This document shows positions 54,529 to 63,833 of a stretch of DNA of 64,000 bases, piece after piece. The notes below the pieces were generated by a model. It was not told where the DNA came from. It saw nothing but the letters and a program-made list of their open reading frames with translations, and ran no database searches. Every line of letters begins with the position of its first letter. Position 1 is the stretch's first letter. Origin of the DNA: Microvirga pakistanensis. Its GTDB lineage: Bacteria; Pseudomonadota; Alphaproteobacteria; Rhizobiales; Beijerinckiaceae. Position numbers and translations under genes: made by a program. The DNA lies in NCBI RefSeq assembly GCF_004458765.1, contig NZ_SPJX01000184.1, forward strand, positions 310,001 to 374,000, in the 5' to 3' direction.

Positions 54529-54617
54529 CGTCATGCCCGGGCTTGTCCCGGGCATCCATGTCTTCATGGCGCGACGCTTCCAGGACGTGGATGGCCGCAC
54601 CAAACGCGGCCATGACG
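54529..54617. repeat. Dispersed palindromic repeat between Mn catalase and uvrD
   Basis: It begins CGTCATGCCCGGG and ends CGCGGCCATGACG, with inner arms ATCCATG.../CGTGGATGGC. It shares layout and sequence with 10539-10626 and, in part, 6548-6598. It fills the 138-bp gap between two converging genes and may end transcription from both sides. Confidence 0.7.
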
Positions 54618-54636
54618 AGTGGCTTCGATCCAGAGG

Positions 54637-57039
54637 CTACGCCAGCGCTTCCACGAAGCTGTCGAGCACCATCTTGCGTCCCGCCTTGTCGAACTCGACC
54701 GTGAGCTTGTTGCCGTCGACCGCCTCGATGGTGCCGGGGCCGAATTTCGAGTGCAGCACGCGTCCGCCCACGGCGAAGCCTGAGCCGCCTGTCGACTTCG
54801 CCACCAGTTCACCTTCGATCATCATCGGCCCGCGCCTGTCGCCGGAGCGGCGGGCGGAATAGCCGCCGTCCTCGGTGCCGGCGCGATGCGCCTGCGCGCG
54901 CTGCCAGCCGGGCGTCTGATAGGACGATCCGCTGAAAGGCTGCATGCGGTCGAAGCGCGAGCCGCCGCCATATCCGCCATAGGAGAAGTTCGCGGGCGCT
55001 TCCACGATCTCCACGTTCGCCTCCGGCAGATCGTCGACGAAGCGGCTCGGCACGGTCGAGTTCCACAGGCCGTGGATGCGGCGGTTCGACGCGAAGTAGA
55101 TCTTCGCGCGTCGCCGCGCGCGGGTGAGGCCCACATGGGCCAGGCGGCGCTCCTCCTCCAAGCCGGCGCGGCCGCTTTCATCGAGCGCGCGCTGGTTGGG
55201 AAACAGCCCTTCCTCCCAGCCCGGCAGGAACACCGTGTCGAATTCGAGCCCCTTGGCGGCATGGAGCGTCATCAGGCTCACGCGCTCGGCGGTGTCGCTC
55301 TCGTTGGCCTCCATCACGAGGGAGACGTGCTCCAGGAAGCTCTGGAGATCCGGGAACTCCTCCATGGAGCGCACCAGTTCCTTCAGGTTTTCGAGGCGTC
55401 CCGCGGCATCGGCGGATTTCTCCTTCTGCCACATGTCCGTATAGCCGGATTCCTCCAGCACGGTCTGGGCGACTTCCGACTGCGACTGGGTCTCGGAGAG
55501 CTTCGACCAGCGCGAGAAGGAGATGAGAAGGTCGCGCAAGGTCGCGCGCGGCTTCGGCTTCAGCTCGTCGGTCTCGACGAGGAACCGCGCCGCTTCCATC
55601 AGCGGCACCCGCGCGGCCCGCGCATGGTTGTGCAGCACCTGGATCGTCGCGTCGCCCAGGCCACGCTTGGGGACATTGACGATGCGCTCGAAGGCGAGAT
55701 CGTCGGCGGGCTGGTTGACGACGCGCAGGTAAGCCAGCGCATCGCGGATTTCCGCGCGTTCATAGAAGCGCGGGCCGCCGATGACCCGGTAGGGCACGCC
55801 CAGCTGCACGAGCCGATCCTCGATCTCGCGCATCTGTGCCGAGATGCGCACGAGGATCGCAATTTCCGACAGCGGGTGCTTCCTGGCGTGCAGCGCTTCG
55901 ATCTCCTCGCCGATGAGGCGCGCCTCGTCCTCGGAATCCCAGGCGCCGGTGATCGTGACCTTCTCGCCGAGCTCGTCCTCGGTGCGCAGGGTCTTGCCGA
56001 GGCGTCCCTGGTTCTTGGCGATCAGCACGGAGGCCGCGGAGAGGATGTGGCCGGTGGAGCGATAGTTGCGCTCGAGCCGGATCACGGTCGCGCCCGGAAA
56101 GTCGTGGTCGAAGCGCAGGATGTTGTCCACCTCCGCGCCGCGCCAACCATAGATCGACTGGTCGTCGTCGCCGACGCAGCACAGGTTCTTGTGCTTCTGG
56201 GCGAGCAGGCGCAGCCAGAGATACTGCGCGACGTTCGTATCCTGGTACTCGTCCACCAGCATGTAGCGGAAGCGGTTCTGGTACTGTTCGAGGATGTCGG
56301 GATGCTCGCGCCAAAGGCGCAGGCATTCGAGCAGCAGGTCGCCGAAATCCACCGCGTTGAGAACCTTCAGCCGGTCCTGATAGGCCCGGTAGAGCCGCGC
56401 GCCCTTGCCGTTCGCGAAGGCCCCCGCTTCGCCGGCGGCGACCTGGTCGGGACCGAGGCCGCGGTTCTTCCAGCTGTCGATCAGGCCCGCGAGCTGGCGC
56501 GCGGGCCAGCGCTTCTCGTCGATGCCCTCGGCCTCGATCACCTGCTTCATCAGGCGAAGCTGGTCGTCGGTGCCCAGGATGGTGAAGTCGGAGCGCAGGC
56601 CCACGAGCTCCGCGTGACGGCGCAGGACCTTGGTCCCGATGGAGTGGAAGGTGCCGAGCCATTGCATGCCTTCGGCCACCTCGCCGATGGCCCGGCCGAT
56701 GCGCTCTCGCATCTCCCGGGCGGCCTTGTTGGTGAAGGTCACGGCCAGGATCTGCGACGGCCAAGCTCTGCCGGTGGCGATCAGATGCGCGATTCGGGTG
56801 GTGAGCACGCGGGTCTTGCCCGTGCCGGCGCCGGCGAGCACGAGGACGGGGCCCTCGGTGGCCTCCACGGCTGCGCGCTGCTCCGGGTTCAGGCCGTTCA
56901 GATAAGCCGATTGCGGTGCGACGGCAGCCCGGGCGCGGGCGCTCAGGGAGCCGGAGGACGGCTGGTGCGCCAGATCGTCCGAGAACGGGCCATCGTGGGG
57001 ATCGGGGCTGTTATCAGGCTGATTCATCGGCGCGACCAT
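54637..57039 (-). CDS. uvrD: ATP-dependent DNA helicase UvrD/PcrA
   Basis: This SF1A 3'-5' helicase acts in nucleotide excision repair and mismatch repair and removes stalled complexes. The 800-aa protein has a Q-motif region (LNGLNPEQRAAVEA), Walker A AGAGTGKTR (about 69-77), motif Ia AVTFTNKAAREM, motif II LVDEYQDTN, motif III GDDDQSIYGWRGA, motif IV RLERNYRS, motif V VSLMTLHAAKGLEFDTVFLP and motif VI VGLTRARRR. The C-terminal VGGRVLHSKFGPGTIEAVDG is the Tudor-like domain that binds RNA polymerase in PcrA/UvrD. The start is ATG 57039 or the in-frame ATG 57027. An inverted repeat touches the start codon (57040-57085). Confidence 0.95.
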   Translation of the reverse strand: MVAPMNQPDNSPDPHDGPFSDDLAHQPSSGSLSARARAAVAPQSAYLNGLNPEQRAAVEATEGPVLVLAGAGTGKTRVLTTRIAHLIATGRAWPSQILAVTFTNKAAREMRERIGRAIGEVAEGMQWLGTFHSIGTKVLRRHAELVGLRSDFTILGTDDQLRLMKQVIEAEGIDEKRWPARQLAGLIDSWKNRGLGPDQVAAGEAGAFANGKGARLYRAYQDRLKVLNAVDFGDLLLECLRLWREHPDILEQYQNRFRYMLVDEYQDTNVAQYLWLRLLAQKHKNLCCVGDDDQSIYGWRGAEVDNILRFDHDFPGATVIRLERNYRSTGHILSAASVLIAKNQGRLGKTLRTEDELGEKVTITGAWDSEDEARLIGEEIEALHARKHPLSEIAILVRISAQMREIEDRLVQLGVPYRVIGGPRFYERAEIRDALAYLRVVNQPADDLAFERIVNVPKRGLGDATIQVLHNHARAARVPLMEAARFLVETDELKPKPRATLRDLLISFSRWSKLSETQSQSEVAQTVLEESGYTDMWQKEKSADAAGRLENLKELVRSMEEFPDLQSFLEHVSLVMEANESDTAERVSLMTLHAAKGLEFDTVFLPGWEEGLFPNQRALDESGRAGLEEERRLAHVGLTRARRRAKIYFASNRRIHGLWNSTVPSRFVDDLPEANVEIVEAPANFSYGGYGGGSRFDRMQPFSGSSYQTPGWQRAQAHRAGTEDGGYSARRSGDRRGPMMIEGELVAKSTGGSGFAVGGRVLHSKFGPGTIEAVDGNKLTVEFDKAGRKMVLDSFVEALA

Positions 57040-57085
57040 GGATCAAAAGGCGAACGGCGTCGAGCCCGTAAATGCCTTTTGACCC
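57040..57085. promoter_or_regulatory. Inverted repeat in the divergent uvrD / secreted-protein promoter region
   Basis: GGATCAAAAGGC (57040-57051) and GCCTTTTGACCC (57074-57085) are inverted with 11 of 12 positions pairing and a 22-bp spacer. The repeat lies immediately upstream of the uvrD ATG and about 80 bp before the divergent small gene. It could be an operator for a dimeric regulator or a hairpin in the uvrD leader. It does not match the alphaproteobacterial LexA box. Confidence 0.5.
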
Positions 57086-57167
57086 GAAGCGGTTTGAGGC
57101 TGCCGGCGTTGCCGGGGAGGGATCCGGTCGCCATATGAGGATGAAAGGCTTTCGAAGGAATGGGTCC

Positions 57168-57440
57168 ATGCGTTTCTTAGTCACGGCTGCAGCCTGCCTC
57201 GGCCTCGTTCTGCCCATGGCCGCCGAGGCGCAAACGTCGCGGTTGCCACGCAAAAGCGTCAACGAGCGGCAGGTGGAAGACATCAACCGGAACATCCGGC
57301 AGGAGCAGCGCCTGAAAAACCTGGAGGGTCAGATCCAGGTGGAGCAGAACCTGATGCGGCAGAACATCGACCGGCAGAGGCTGTTTTCGACGACGCCTTC
57401 GCCCTTCCGCAACTGCCCCGTCGGGGCAGCGGGCTGCTAG
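57168..57440 (+). CDS. Small secreted coiled-coil protein of unknown function (90 aa)
   Basis: MRFLVTAAACLGLVLPMAAE is a signal peptide, with cleavage probably after AEA. The mature part (about 68 aa) is a Gln/Asn/Arg-rich helix (VNERQVEDINRNIRQEQRLK, LEGQIQVEQNLMRQNIDRQR) likely to form a coiled coil, followed by a short tail with two Cys (FRNCPVGAAGC) that may form a disulfide. AGGAA lies 8-12 nt before ATG 57168; earlier in-frame ATGs (57072, 57135, 57141) bury the signal. No named family is recognised. It diverges from uvrD. Confidence 0.72.
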   Translation: MRFLVTAAACLGLVLPMAAEAQTSRLPRKSVNERQVEDINRNIRQEQRLKNLEGQIQVEQNLMRQNIDRQRLFSTTPSPFRNCPVGAAGC

Positions 57441-57584
57441 AGCCGGGTGCTTTGGAGCGCAGCGACGCGGCCATGGTTGTCGTCGCGCTTCCCCTATGAA
57501 GCATGCTTCCTGTCGGAAGCAGTCTCCACTGCCAGCCGAGCCTGCTTCCTGGAGCTGGGCAGTGACTCGGCTCGAGGTTCGGTG

Positions 57585-58127
57585 TTAGTGCCGCGTGCCG
57601 GAGGCGAGCAGGGCTTCGTGTTTCCCGAGCCGGGCCGGAATGCCGATGATGCGCCCCAGGGACTGAGGTTTCGCGAGCCGCGCATGGGCCGCCTTCATCA
57701 CGGCGAGATTGGCCGCGATGTCGTCCGGAAAGGGACAGACCTTGCGTGTCGTCATGTCCACGTGGAGGAACAATGCCTCCAGGCTGGCGGCGACCCAGCC
57801 TTCCTCCGCATGGCGGATTTCCATGTAGCAATGGATGCGCTTTTCGTCGCAATCGACGAGTTGAAGGGTCACCCGAGCCGGATCGCGGGCCATCAGCTCG
57901 CGCCTGTAGAGAGCATGGGTCTCGGCGGCGAAGAAGGAGGCTTTGCGCTCCTCCATGTATTCGCGACCCAGGCCCACGAGGCCAAGGGCCTCGTCCGAGG
58001 CACGGTCGAACATCACGTGGTAAAAGGCCATGTTCAGGTGGCCGTTATAGTCGATCCAGTTTGGCTCGACCCGCATCGTGGACGACACGAAGGGGGCGAA
58101 GAAGAACACGGGAGTCTTCCTCTCCAT
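57585..58127 (-). CDS. Hotdog-fold acyl-CoA thioesterase
   Basis: This 180-aa protein of the 4HBT-like thioesterase superfamily probably hydrolyses an acyl-CoA. Recognisable parts are VEPNWIDYNGHLNMAFYHVM (the hotdog start with the conserved Asp-Tyr-x-Gly-His), THALYRRELMARDPARVTLQ and HCYMEIRHAEEGWVAASLEA. Similar sequences occur as stand-alone thioesterases and as the C-terminal domain of some carnitine dehydrogenases. No neighbour indicates the substrate. It is divergent from the downstream flavoprotein gene by 184 bp. Confidence 0.83.
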   Translation of the reverse strand: MERKTPVFFFAPFVSSTMRVEPNWIDYNGHLNMAFYHVMFDRASDEALGLVGLGREYMEERKASFFAAETHALYRRELMARDPARVTLQLVDCDEKRIHCYMEIRHAEEGWVAASLEALFLHVDMTTRKVCPFPDDIAANLAVMKAAHARLAKPQSLGRIIGIPARLGKHEALLASGTRH

Positions 58128-58311
58128 GGTCAGTTCTCTCCCTCAGCGCCGATCGCGACCATCAGCCCTCCATCACGGGATAGGAATGTTAGCACGTATC
58201 CGCCGGCCGTGCATAGGCTTTTCGCCCCATCTGCCTCTCAGAGTATTGCGTTAGGGCAGGTTTTGGTAGGTATGGATAACGAGAACCGCAACCGGAAACT
58301 GCACAGCCATC

Positions 58312-59727
58312 ATGAACGCTCCCCTCTCGCCCATGCGCCCCAAGCCATCGGAAGCCGCCATTTCCTCCCTTGCGGCAGAACTCTCCAGCCGTTTCGGTGA
58401 CCGTGTGGCAACCTCCGCCGCCGTGCGGGAGCAGCATGGGCACACGCTCACCTGGGTGAAGAACCAGCCGCCGGACATCGTGGTCTATGCGCGCACGACC
58501 GAGGAGGTGTCCGAGATCGTGAAGCTCTGCGCGGCCAAGGGCGTTCCGATCATTCCGTTCGGCACGGGCACGTCCCTCGAAGGCCACGTCAATGCGCCCA
58601 ACGGCGGCGTCTGCATCGATCTGAGCCTCATGACGGCGATCATCGCGGTCCACGAGGAGGATCTCGACTGCGTGGTCGAGGCGGGGGTGACCCGCAAGGC
58701 CCTCAACGAGTTCCTGCGGGACAAGGGGCTGTTCTTCCCCATCGATCCGGGCGCAGACGCGTCCATCGGCGGCATGGTGGCGACCCGCGCCTCCGGCACC
58801 AACGCGGTCCGCTACGGCACGATGAAGGATGTGGTGCTCGCGCTGACGGTGGTGCTGCCGAACGGCGAGATCGTCAAGACCGCGAGCCGCGCCAAGAAGA
58901 GCTCGGCAGGCTACGACCTCACCCGCCTGATGATCGGCTCGGAGGGCACCCTCGGCATCATCACCGAGATCACCCTCAAGCTTCATGGCATTCCGGAGGC
59001 CATCTCGGCCGGGATCTGCCCCTTCCCGACGGTGAAGGCCGCCTGCGACGCGGTGATCATGACCATCCAGTCCGGCATCCCGGTGGCGCGCATCGAGCTG
59101 CTCGACGAGGTCCAGGTGAGGGCGGTGAACCTACATTCTAAGCTCGCCCTGCCGGAGAGTCCCCTGCTTCTGCTGGAGTTCCACGGCACCCATGCCGGCG
59201 TGCAGGAGCAGGCCGAGCGCTTCGGGGACATCGCGGCTGAATTCACCGATCAGCCCTTCGAATGGGCCACGAAGCCCGAGGAGCGCTCGCGCCTCTGGCA
59301 GGCCCGGCACGATGCCTATTGGGCTGCGCGCGGCCTTCGTCCCGGCGCGCAATCGGTCGCGACGGACGTCTGCGTGCCGATCTCCCGCCTGGCGGAATGC
59401 GTCGACGAGACGAAGCGCGACATCCTGGCCAGCGGCATGATCGCTCCCATCGTGGGCCATGTGGGAGACGGCAACTTCCACGTTCAGCCCCTGGTGAACG
59501 CGGATGACCCTGCGGAAGTCGCCGCCTGCGAGGCTTTCGTGGACCGCCTGGTCAAGCGCGCGGTCGCCATGGAAGGAACCTGCACGGGCGAGCATGGCGT
59601 GGGCCAGAAAAAGATGAGATATCTGGAAATCGAGCACGGAGAGGCCGCGCTCGACCTCATGCGCGTCTTGAAACGGGCGCTGGACCCGCACAACATCATG
59701 AATCCGGGTAAGATCGTTGCGCTTTGA
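58312..59727 (+). CDS. FAD-linked oxidase, D-lactate dehydrogenase / GlcD type
   Basis: This 471-aa flavoprotein of the vanillyl-alcohol oxidase/PCMH group probably oxidises a D-2-hydroxy acid such as D-lactate. The FAD-binding domain (about 55-232) shows IPFGTGTSLEGHVNAPNGGV, DPGADASIGGMVATRASGTN and GSEGTLGIITEITLKLHG. The C-terminal FAD-oxidase domain has the metal-binding HVGDGNFHV and the ending EGTCTGEHGVGQKK, ALDPHNIMNPGKIV. It resembles the D-lactate dehydrogenase (cytochrome) type more than GlcD, since glcE and glcF are not adjacent. There is no signal peptide. Confidence 0.87.
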   Translation: MNAPLSPMRPKPSEAAISSLAAELSSRFGDRVATSAAVREQHGHTLTWVKNQPPDIVVYARTTEEVSEIVKLCAAKGVPIIPFGTGTSLEGHVNAPNGGVCIDLSLMTAIIAVHEEDLDCVVEAGVTRKALNEFLRDKGLFFPIDPGADASIGGMVATRASGTNAVRYGTMKDVVLALTVVLPNGEIVKTASRAKKSSAGYDLTRLMIGSEGTLGIITEITLKLHGIPEAISAGICPFPTVKAACDAVIMTIQSGIPVARIELLDEVQVRAVNLHSKLALPESPLLLLEFHGTHAGVQEQAERFGDIAAEFTDQPFEWATKPEERSRLWQARHDAYWAARGLRPGAQSVATDVCVPISRLAECVDETKRDILASGMIAPIVGHVGDGNFHVQPLVNADDPAEVAACEAFVDRLVKRAVAMEGTCTGEHGVGQKKMRYLEIEHGEAALDLMRVLKRALDPHNIMNPGKIVAL

Positions 59728-59809
59728 CGGTGGAAGGAGCGCCCGGTGTGCTCCCGATCGCATGATCGATAGGCTAGAGAGCTAGAGTGAAACGGAGAAA
59801 CCAACCCTC

Positions 59810-62800
59810 TTGCGCGATTTCCTGACGATCATCGCTGCCATCGTGATCCTGATCCTGGCGATTGCCGTCGCGGCCCCTCCTTTCATCGATTGGAAGGATT
59901 ACCGCGAGACCATCGACGGGATGATCTCGCGCGCGTCCGGCACGGAAGCCCGGACGGAGGGGGAAATCTCGATCCGCCTCCTGCCCGAGCCAAGGATCAT
60001 TCTCGATCGCCTGCGGCTTGGCGGCAAGACGCCGGATTCTCCTACCCTCACGGCAGACGATGTCCTGGCCGAAATCGCCCTGACGCCGCTCCTGCGGAGC
60101 GAGGTGCGGTTCACCGAGACCCGGGTCGGCCGGGCCGATATCCTGGTCCCGGTCTCCGGGAAGGGCGACTGGCGCCTGCCGCCCGACCTCGTCTCCGGCA
60201 GCGCGCGCGGCCGTGAATGGGCCATCGACAGCCTCAGTATCGGCCAGCTCCTGGTCACCACCCAGGCGGCCACGACGGGCCATACGAACCAGGCCTTTGC
60301 GGAAAACGTCCAGATCGAGGGGGAGAGGCTCATCGGCCCCTGGCGGGTCGAGGGCACCACGGCCGGCGTTCCCTTCCGGCTGGTCACGGGCGAACTCGCC
60401 GAGAACAAGACCGTCCAGGTCAAGCTCACGGGGGGCGGGGACGTCTATCCGCGCTTCGATATCGAGGCGCGTCTTGCCCTGGACAATCCGTCGCCGGGAA
60501 CCACCATTCCGGACGTCGCCGGCAAGGCCAAGGTGCTGTTCGGGCCTCCGGCGCAGATTGCCGCCGCGGGCATTCCCATCCCGATCGCGGTGGAGACGGA
60601 TTTCAAGACCGCCGACGGCGTGGTGGCGCTGGAGGGCGTCAACCTGGAAGCGGGCGAGGGCGGGGCGAGCCTGCGGATGACCGGCACGGGCAGCATCGGC
60701 ATCACGGATCCCCGCATCGCCTTGAAGCTCGAGGGACGGCGGCTCGATGCCGACAGCTTCGTCCTGTCCTCCAACGGCCGGGACTTCGCCTCTCGTCTCA
60801 AGGAATGGTCTCTGCCTCCCGTCTCCGTTCCGATCGATCTCGATCTCAAGATCGACAGCATCGGCCTGGGGCAGGAGGACCTGACGAACGCCAGTCTCCG
60901 CCTGTCGGTCGAGCGTGGAAAAGCGCGCGTCGAACGCATCGAATTCCATGCGCCGGGCGAGACGCGCGTCGCGCTCGAAGGTCAGCTCGGCTTGACGACG
61001 CAGGGCGGCATCGAAGGTAAGGTGGCATTGGCCTCCAACGCCTCGGACCGGCTCGCACGCTATCTCAACCGGATCAAGATCCGCTCGCCGTTCCTCGACA
61101 TGCTCGACGGGCGCCCGGTCGAGGCGTCGTCCGACGTGGTCTTCAGCAATCCCGTCCTGTCCCTCAACCGGATGCGTGTGAAGATCGGCGATGCCATCAC
61201 GACGGGCAACCTGCGCTACACCACGCCCGAAGCCGACGAGCGCGGCAAGCTCGAGGCGCAGATCGCGATCCAGAACCTCAATCTCGATCAGCTGCCGCAG
61301 GTCTCCAGCGTCTTCGACGCGACCCGGAACGTCGATGTCGGGTTCATCCTCGAAGCGCGCGGCGTCAGCGCGGGAAAGAGCTCCGCGAACGGCCGCATCA
61401 CGGCACGCGTTCTCTCCGACGGGCAGGCGTTGCTCGTCGAGAATCTCGACATCGTGGATCTCGCGGGTGCCAACGCCCGGGTGAGCGGGCGCATCGCGCC
61501 CGACGGCTCGGGCAGCATCAACGGCAAGGTGACGGCGCAACGCGCCGCGCCCCTCATCGACCTGATCGGGAGCGTATGGATCGGCGGCGTTTCCAAGCTG
61601 GTGCCGTATTTCCTGCGTGAGGGCGCCCTCGACGTGCAGGTCGGATCCGAGCGCGTGGCTCCGCCTGCGGGCTCGACGGAACTGCGCCTGCGCACGACCA
61701 TGAAGGGCACCGCGGCAGGCGGCACCATCGAGGGCAGCGTCGACTCCGTCGATGGCCGCACCGAGAGCCTCAACCTTTCGCTCGCGACCGGGAACACGGG
61801 GCGTTGGGTGAACCGCACCAACATGGCGGGGCTTGCCCGTCCGTCCCGGATCGACCTGCGCGGCACCCGCGTCGGCTCCGGTCAGTTCAACGTCACCGTC
61901 GCAGGCGACGTCGCGGGCGCACAGATCAGCACCCTGAGGCCTTTCGCCTTGAGCGAGAGCGACGACGTCGTGGACAGCGGCGAGGCGGAATTCGTGACGG
62001 CGGACGTCACGCCGTTCATGCTGCTTCTGGGCGACGGTGCCGGAGTGAAGGCCCCTGTGCCGGTCAAAGCGCGCGTGACGCTGGGGCGCGTGCGCGACGC
62101 GAGCCATCTCGACGTCACGGGACAGGTCGCGGGCAATGCCGTGCAGGCGAGCCTCAATGTCCGCTCCCGCTCGGAGATCGACGGCGAGGTCTCCCTCGAC
62201 AGGCTTTCCTTGCCCTGGCTGTCGGCGGCCCTCGCGTTGAACGTCCCGGGCGATCCGAACGCCACCGCCATCTGGTCCAACGCGAGGTTCGGGCAGAGCG
62301 GCCGTCTCGTGAGCGGCGGGCAGGTGACGTTCCGGATCGGCGCGCTCGATCTGGGGCGCGGCATCCAAGGCACCCGCGCGAGCTTCGTGCTCGAGGCGCA
62401 GCCGGACGGCATCTCCGTCCGCAATCTCGACGCCAGTATCGGCTCCGGCCGTCTGACGGGCTCCACGACGATCACGCGCCAAGGGGCCACGGCGACGGTG
62501 GTCGGCGAGGGCGCTCTCGATAGCGTGCCTCTCTGGGCTGTGGTTGGGCCGACACCCATCGAGGCGCTTCTCTCGGGCAATCTGAGGTTCGGCACGGCGG
62601 GCGAGAGCATGTCGCAGCTTATCGCCGCACTCGGTGGGGCGGGCGATTGGAGGATTACGAGGCTGCGCGTCCCCTCCGCCGATCCCGCCGTGTTCGACCG
62701 GGCTCTCAGGCAGGCGCTCGCCGAAAACGAGCCTCTCGTCGAAGGCAAGGCCGAAGCCATCATCAATGCGGAGCTGGGGCGTTCAGCTCTCCTCGCGCAA

Positions 62801-63376
62801 ACGGTCACCACGTCGGCGGCGATCGTCGGCGGATCGCTGCGGCTTTCGCCCTTCGTGGTCGAGAGTGGACCCTCGACCTGGCAAGGCGCGGTGACGTTCG
62901 ACCTCAAGACGCTCGAACTCGACGCGCGCGGGTCCCTCGTGGCCAGAACGTCGCCGGCGGGCTGGTCCGGTGCTCCTCCGTCCATCGGGCTGGGCTGGCG
63001 CGGCCTGCTCGCAAATCCGGTGCGTGACGTCGATGCAGGCCCGTTCCGCAACGGGCTCGCGGCCATCGTGCTCAAGCGCGAACTCGAAAAGATCGAGGCC
63101 TTCGAACGGGCCGCCGCCGAGCGCCAGCGCCAGATCCAGGCGCAGCAAGAGGCGGAGCGGCAGCGGGCGCGGGCGGCCGCCGAAGAGGCCGCACGCCAGG
63201 CCAGGGCGCAGGCCGAGGCCGAAAGGGCGCGCCTCGATGCGGAGCGGCTGCAATCCGAGCAGCAGCGGCAGCCGGAGGGCCGGACGCCAGCGACCCCGCA
63301 GACGTCGCTGCCGCCCCTGAATCCTCCGGTCGAGCTGGGTGCGCCCCCGTCCGTCTACGGCAACCCTGAGCGGTAA
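59810..63376 (+). CDS. Large AsmA-family envelope protein
   Basis: This is a 1188-aa member of the AsmA/TamB-like group, inner-membrane-anchored periplasmic proteins thought to bridge lipids towards the outer membrane. The N terminus has one membrane helix (MRDFLTIIAAIVILILAIAV, about 5-27) followed by the family segment APPFIDWKDYRETIDGMISR. A long beta-rich repetitive region follows, with the AsmA-like C-terminal region (about 760-1050). After about residue 1080 comes a charged Gln/Arg/Glu/Ala coiled coil and a Pro-rich tail ending YGNPER. The start is TTG at 59810, placed by similarity of the first 25 residues to the family; GGAG lies 12 nt upstream. There is no partner gene in the vicinity. 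Confidence 0.87.
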   Translation: MRDFLTIIAAIVILILAIAVAAPPFIDWKDYRETIDGMISRASGTEARTEGEISIRLLPEPRIILDRLRLGGKTPDSPTLTADDVLAEIALTPLLRSEVRFTETRVGRADILVPVSGKGDWRLPPDLVSGSARGREWAIDSLSIGQLLVTTQAATTGHTNQAFAENVQIEGERLIGPWRVEGTTAGVPFRLVTGELAENKTVQVKLTGGGDVYPRFDIEARLALDNPSPGTTIPDVAGKAKVLFGPPAQIAAAGIPIPIAVETDFKTADGVVALEGVNLEAGEGGASLRMTGTGSIGITDPRIALKLEGRRLDADSFVLSSNGRDFASRLKEWSLPPVSVPIDLDLKIDSIGLGQEDLTNASLRLSVERGKARVERIEFHAPGETRVALEGQLGLTTQGGIEGKVALASNASDRLARYLNRIKIRSPFLDMLDGRPVEASSDVVFSNPVLSLNRMRVKIGDAITTGNLRYTTPEADERGKLEAQIAIQNLNLDQLPQVSSVFDATRNVDVGFILEARGVSAGKSSANGRITARVLSDGQALLVENLDIVDLAGANARVSGRIAPDGSGSINGKVTAQRAAPLIDLIGSVWIGGVSKLVPYFLREGALDVQVGSERVAPPAGSTELRLRTTMKGTAAGGTIEGSVDSVDGRTESLNLSLATGNTGRWVNRTNMAGLARPSRIDLRGTRVGSGQFNVTVAGDVAGAQISTLRPFALSESDDVVDSGEAEFVTADVTPFMLLLGDGAGVKAPVPVKARVTLGRVRDASHLDVTGQVAGNAVQASLNVRSRSEIDGEVSLDRLSLPWLSAALALNVPGDPNATAIWSNARFGQSGRLVSGGQVTFRIGALDLGRGIQGTRASFVLEAQPDGISVRNLDASIGSGRLTGSTTITRQGATATVVGEGALDSVPLWAVVGPTPIEALLSGNLRFGTAGESMSQLIAALGGAGDWRITRLRVPSADPAVFDRALRQALAENEPLVEGKAEAIINAELGRSALLAQTVTTSAAIVGGSLRLSPFVVESGPSTWQGAVTFDLKTLELDARGSLVARTSPAGWSGAPPSIGLGWRGLLANPVRDVDAGPFRNGLAAIVLKRELEKIEAFERAAAERQRQIQAQQEAERQRARAAAEEAARQARAQAEAERARLDAERLQSEQQRQPEGRTPATPQTSLPPLNPPVELGAPPSVYGNPER

Positions 63377-63413
63377 GGACAGTTCTTGGAGTGACGGCGC
63401 TCTGAAACCGTCC

Positions 63414-63629
63414 TCAGCGATTGCGCAGATCCATCAGCACGAACACCCGAATGGCGGAGGAGAGGTTCTGCTCCCCGCGTTCGGCGTCGATGCGCCCGAT
63501 CAAGGCCTGGAGGGAGAGCTTTTCGCGTTCGGCGATCTCGCGCAGGACCTGCCAGAACGCTTCCTCGAGCGAGATGCTGGTCCGGTGACCGGCAATCGAG
63601 ACGGAGCGCTTGAGGATGCCCGCACCCAT
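63414..63629 (-). CDS. Ribbon-helix-helix domain protein (RHH_4-like, 71 aa)
   Basis: This 71-aa protein begins MGAGILKRSVSIAGHRTSIS, where the strand RSVSIAGHRTSISLE is followed by two helices (EEAFWQVLREIAEREKLSLQ, ALIGRIDAERGEQNLSSAIR). This fits the ribbon-helix-helix fold of small DNA-binding proteins widespread in Hyphomicrobiales. The target is unknown. It starts directly after the stop of the DUF4169 gene (TGA then ATG), so the two are translated from one message. Confidence 0.8.
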   Translation of the reverse strand: MGAGILKRSVSIAGHRTSISLEEAFWQVLREIAEREKLSLQALIGRIDAERGEQNLSSAIRVFVLMDLRNR

Positions 63630-63818
63630 TCAAGGCGTCTCTTCGTCGTCGCGTTTGTGGGAGTCGATCCGGCGCTGCGCCAGCTCCCGCTCGGCCTTGG
63701 TCAGGTTCTTCTCCGCCTTCGTGCGGCCGAAGGCGATGCGGTTCTGCTCGGCGCGGGCCTCTTTCTCGGCCCGCGCCTTGTGCTTGCGCGCCTGGCGCAG
63801 ATTGATGATCTCGGCCAT
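63630..63818 (-). CDS. DUF4169 family protein (62 aa)
   Basis: This is a very basic, helical 62-aa protein beginning MAEIINLRQARKHKARAEKE, which matches the DUF4169 start, and continuing with NRIAFGRTKAEKNLTKAERE. DUF4169 genes are commonly paired with an RHH gene and lie after fumC in Hyphomicrobiales, exactly as here. The function is unknown; the Lys/Arg-rich helix could contact nucleic acid, but that is inference. fumC ends 15 nt upstream on the same strand. Confidence 0.85.
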   Translation of the reverse strand: MAEIINLRQARKHKARAEKEARAEQNRIAFGRTKAEKNLTKAERELAQRRIDSHKRDDEETP

Positions 63819-63833
63819 GCGCGGGAGCCTATC

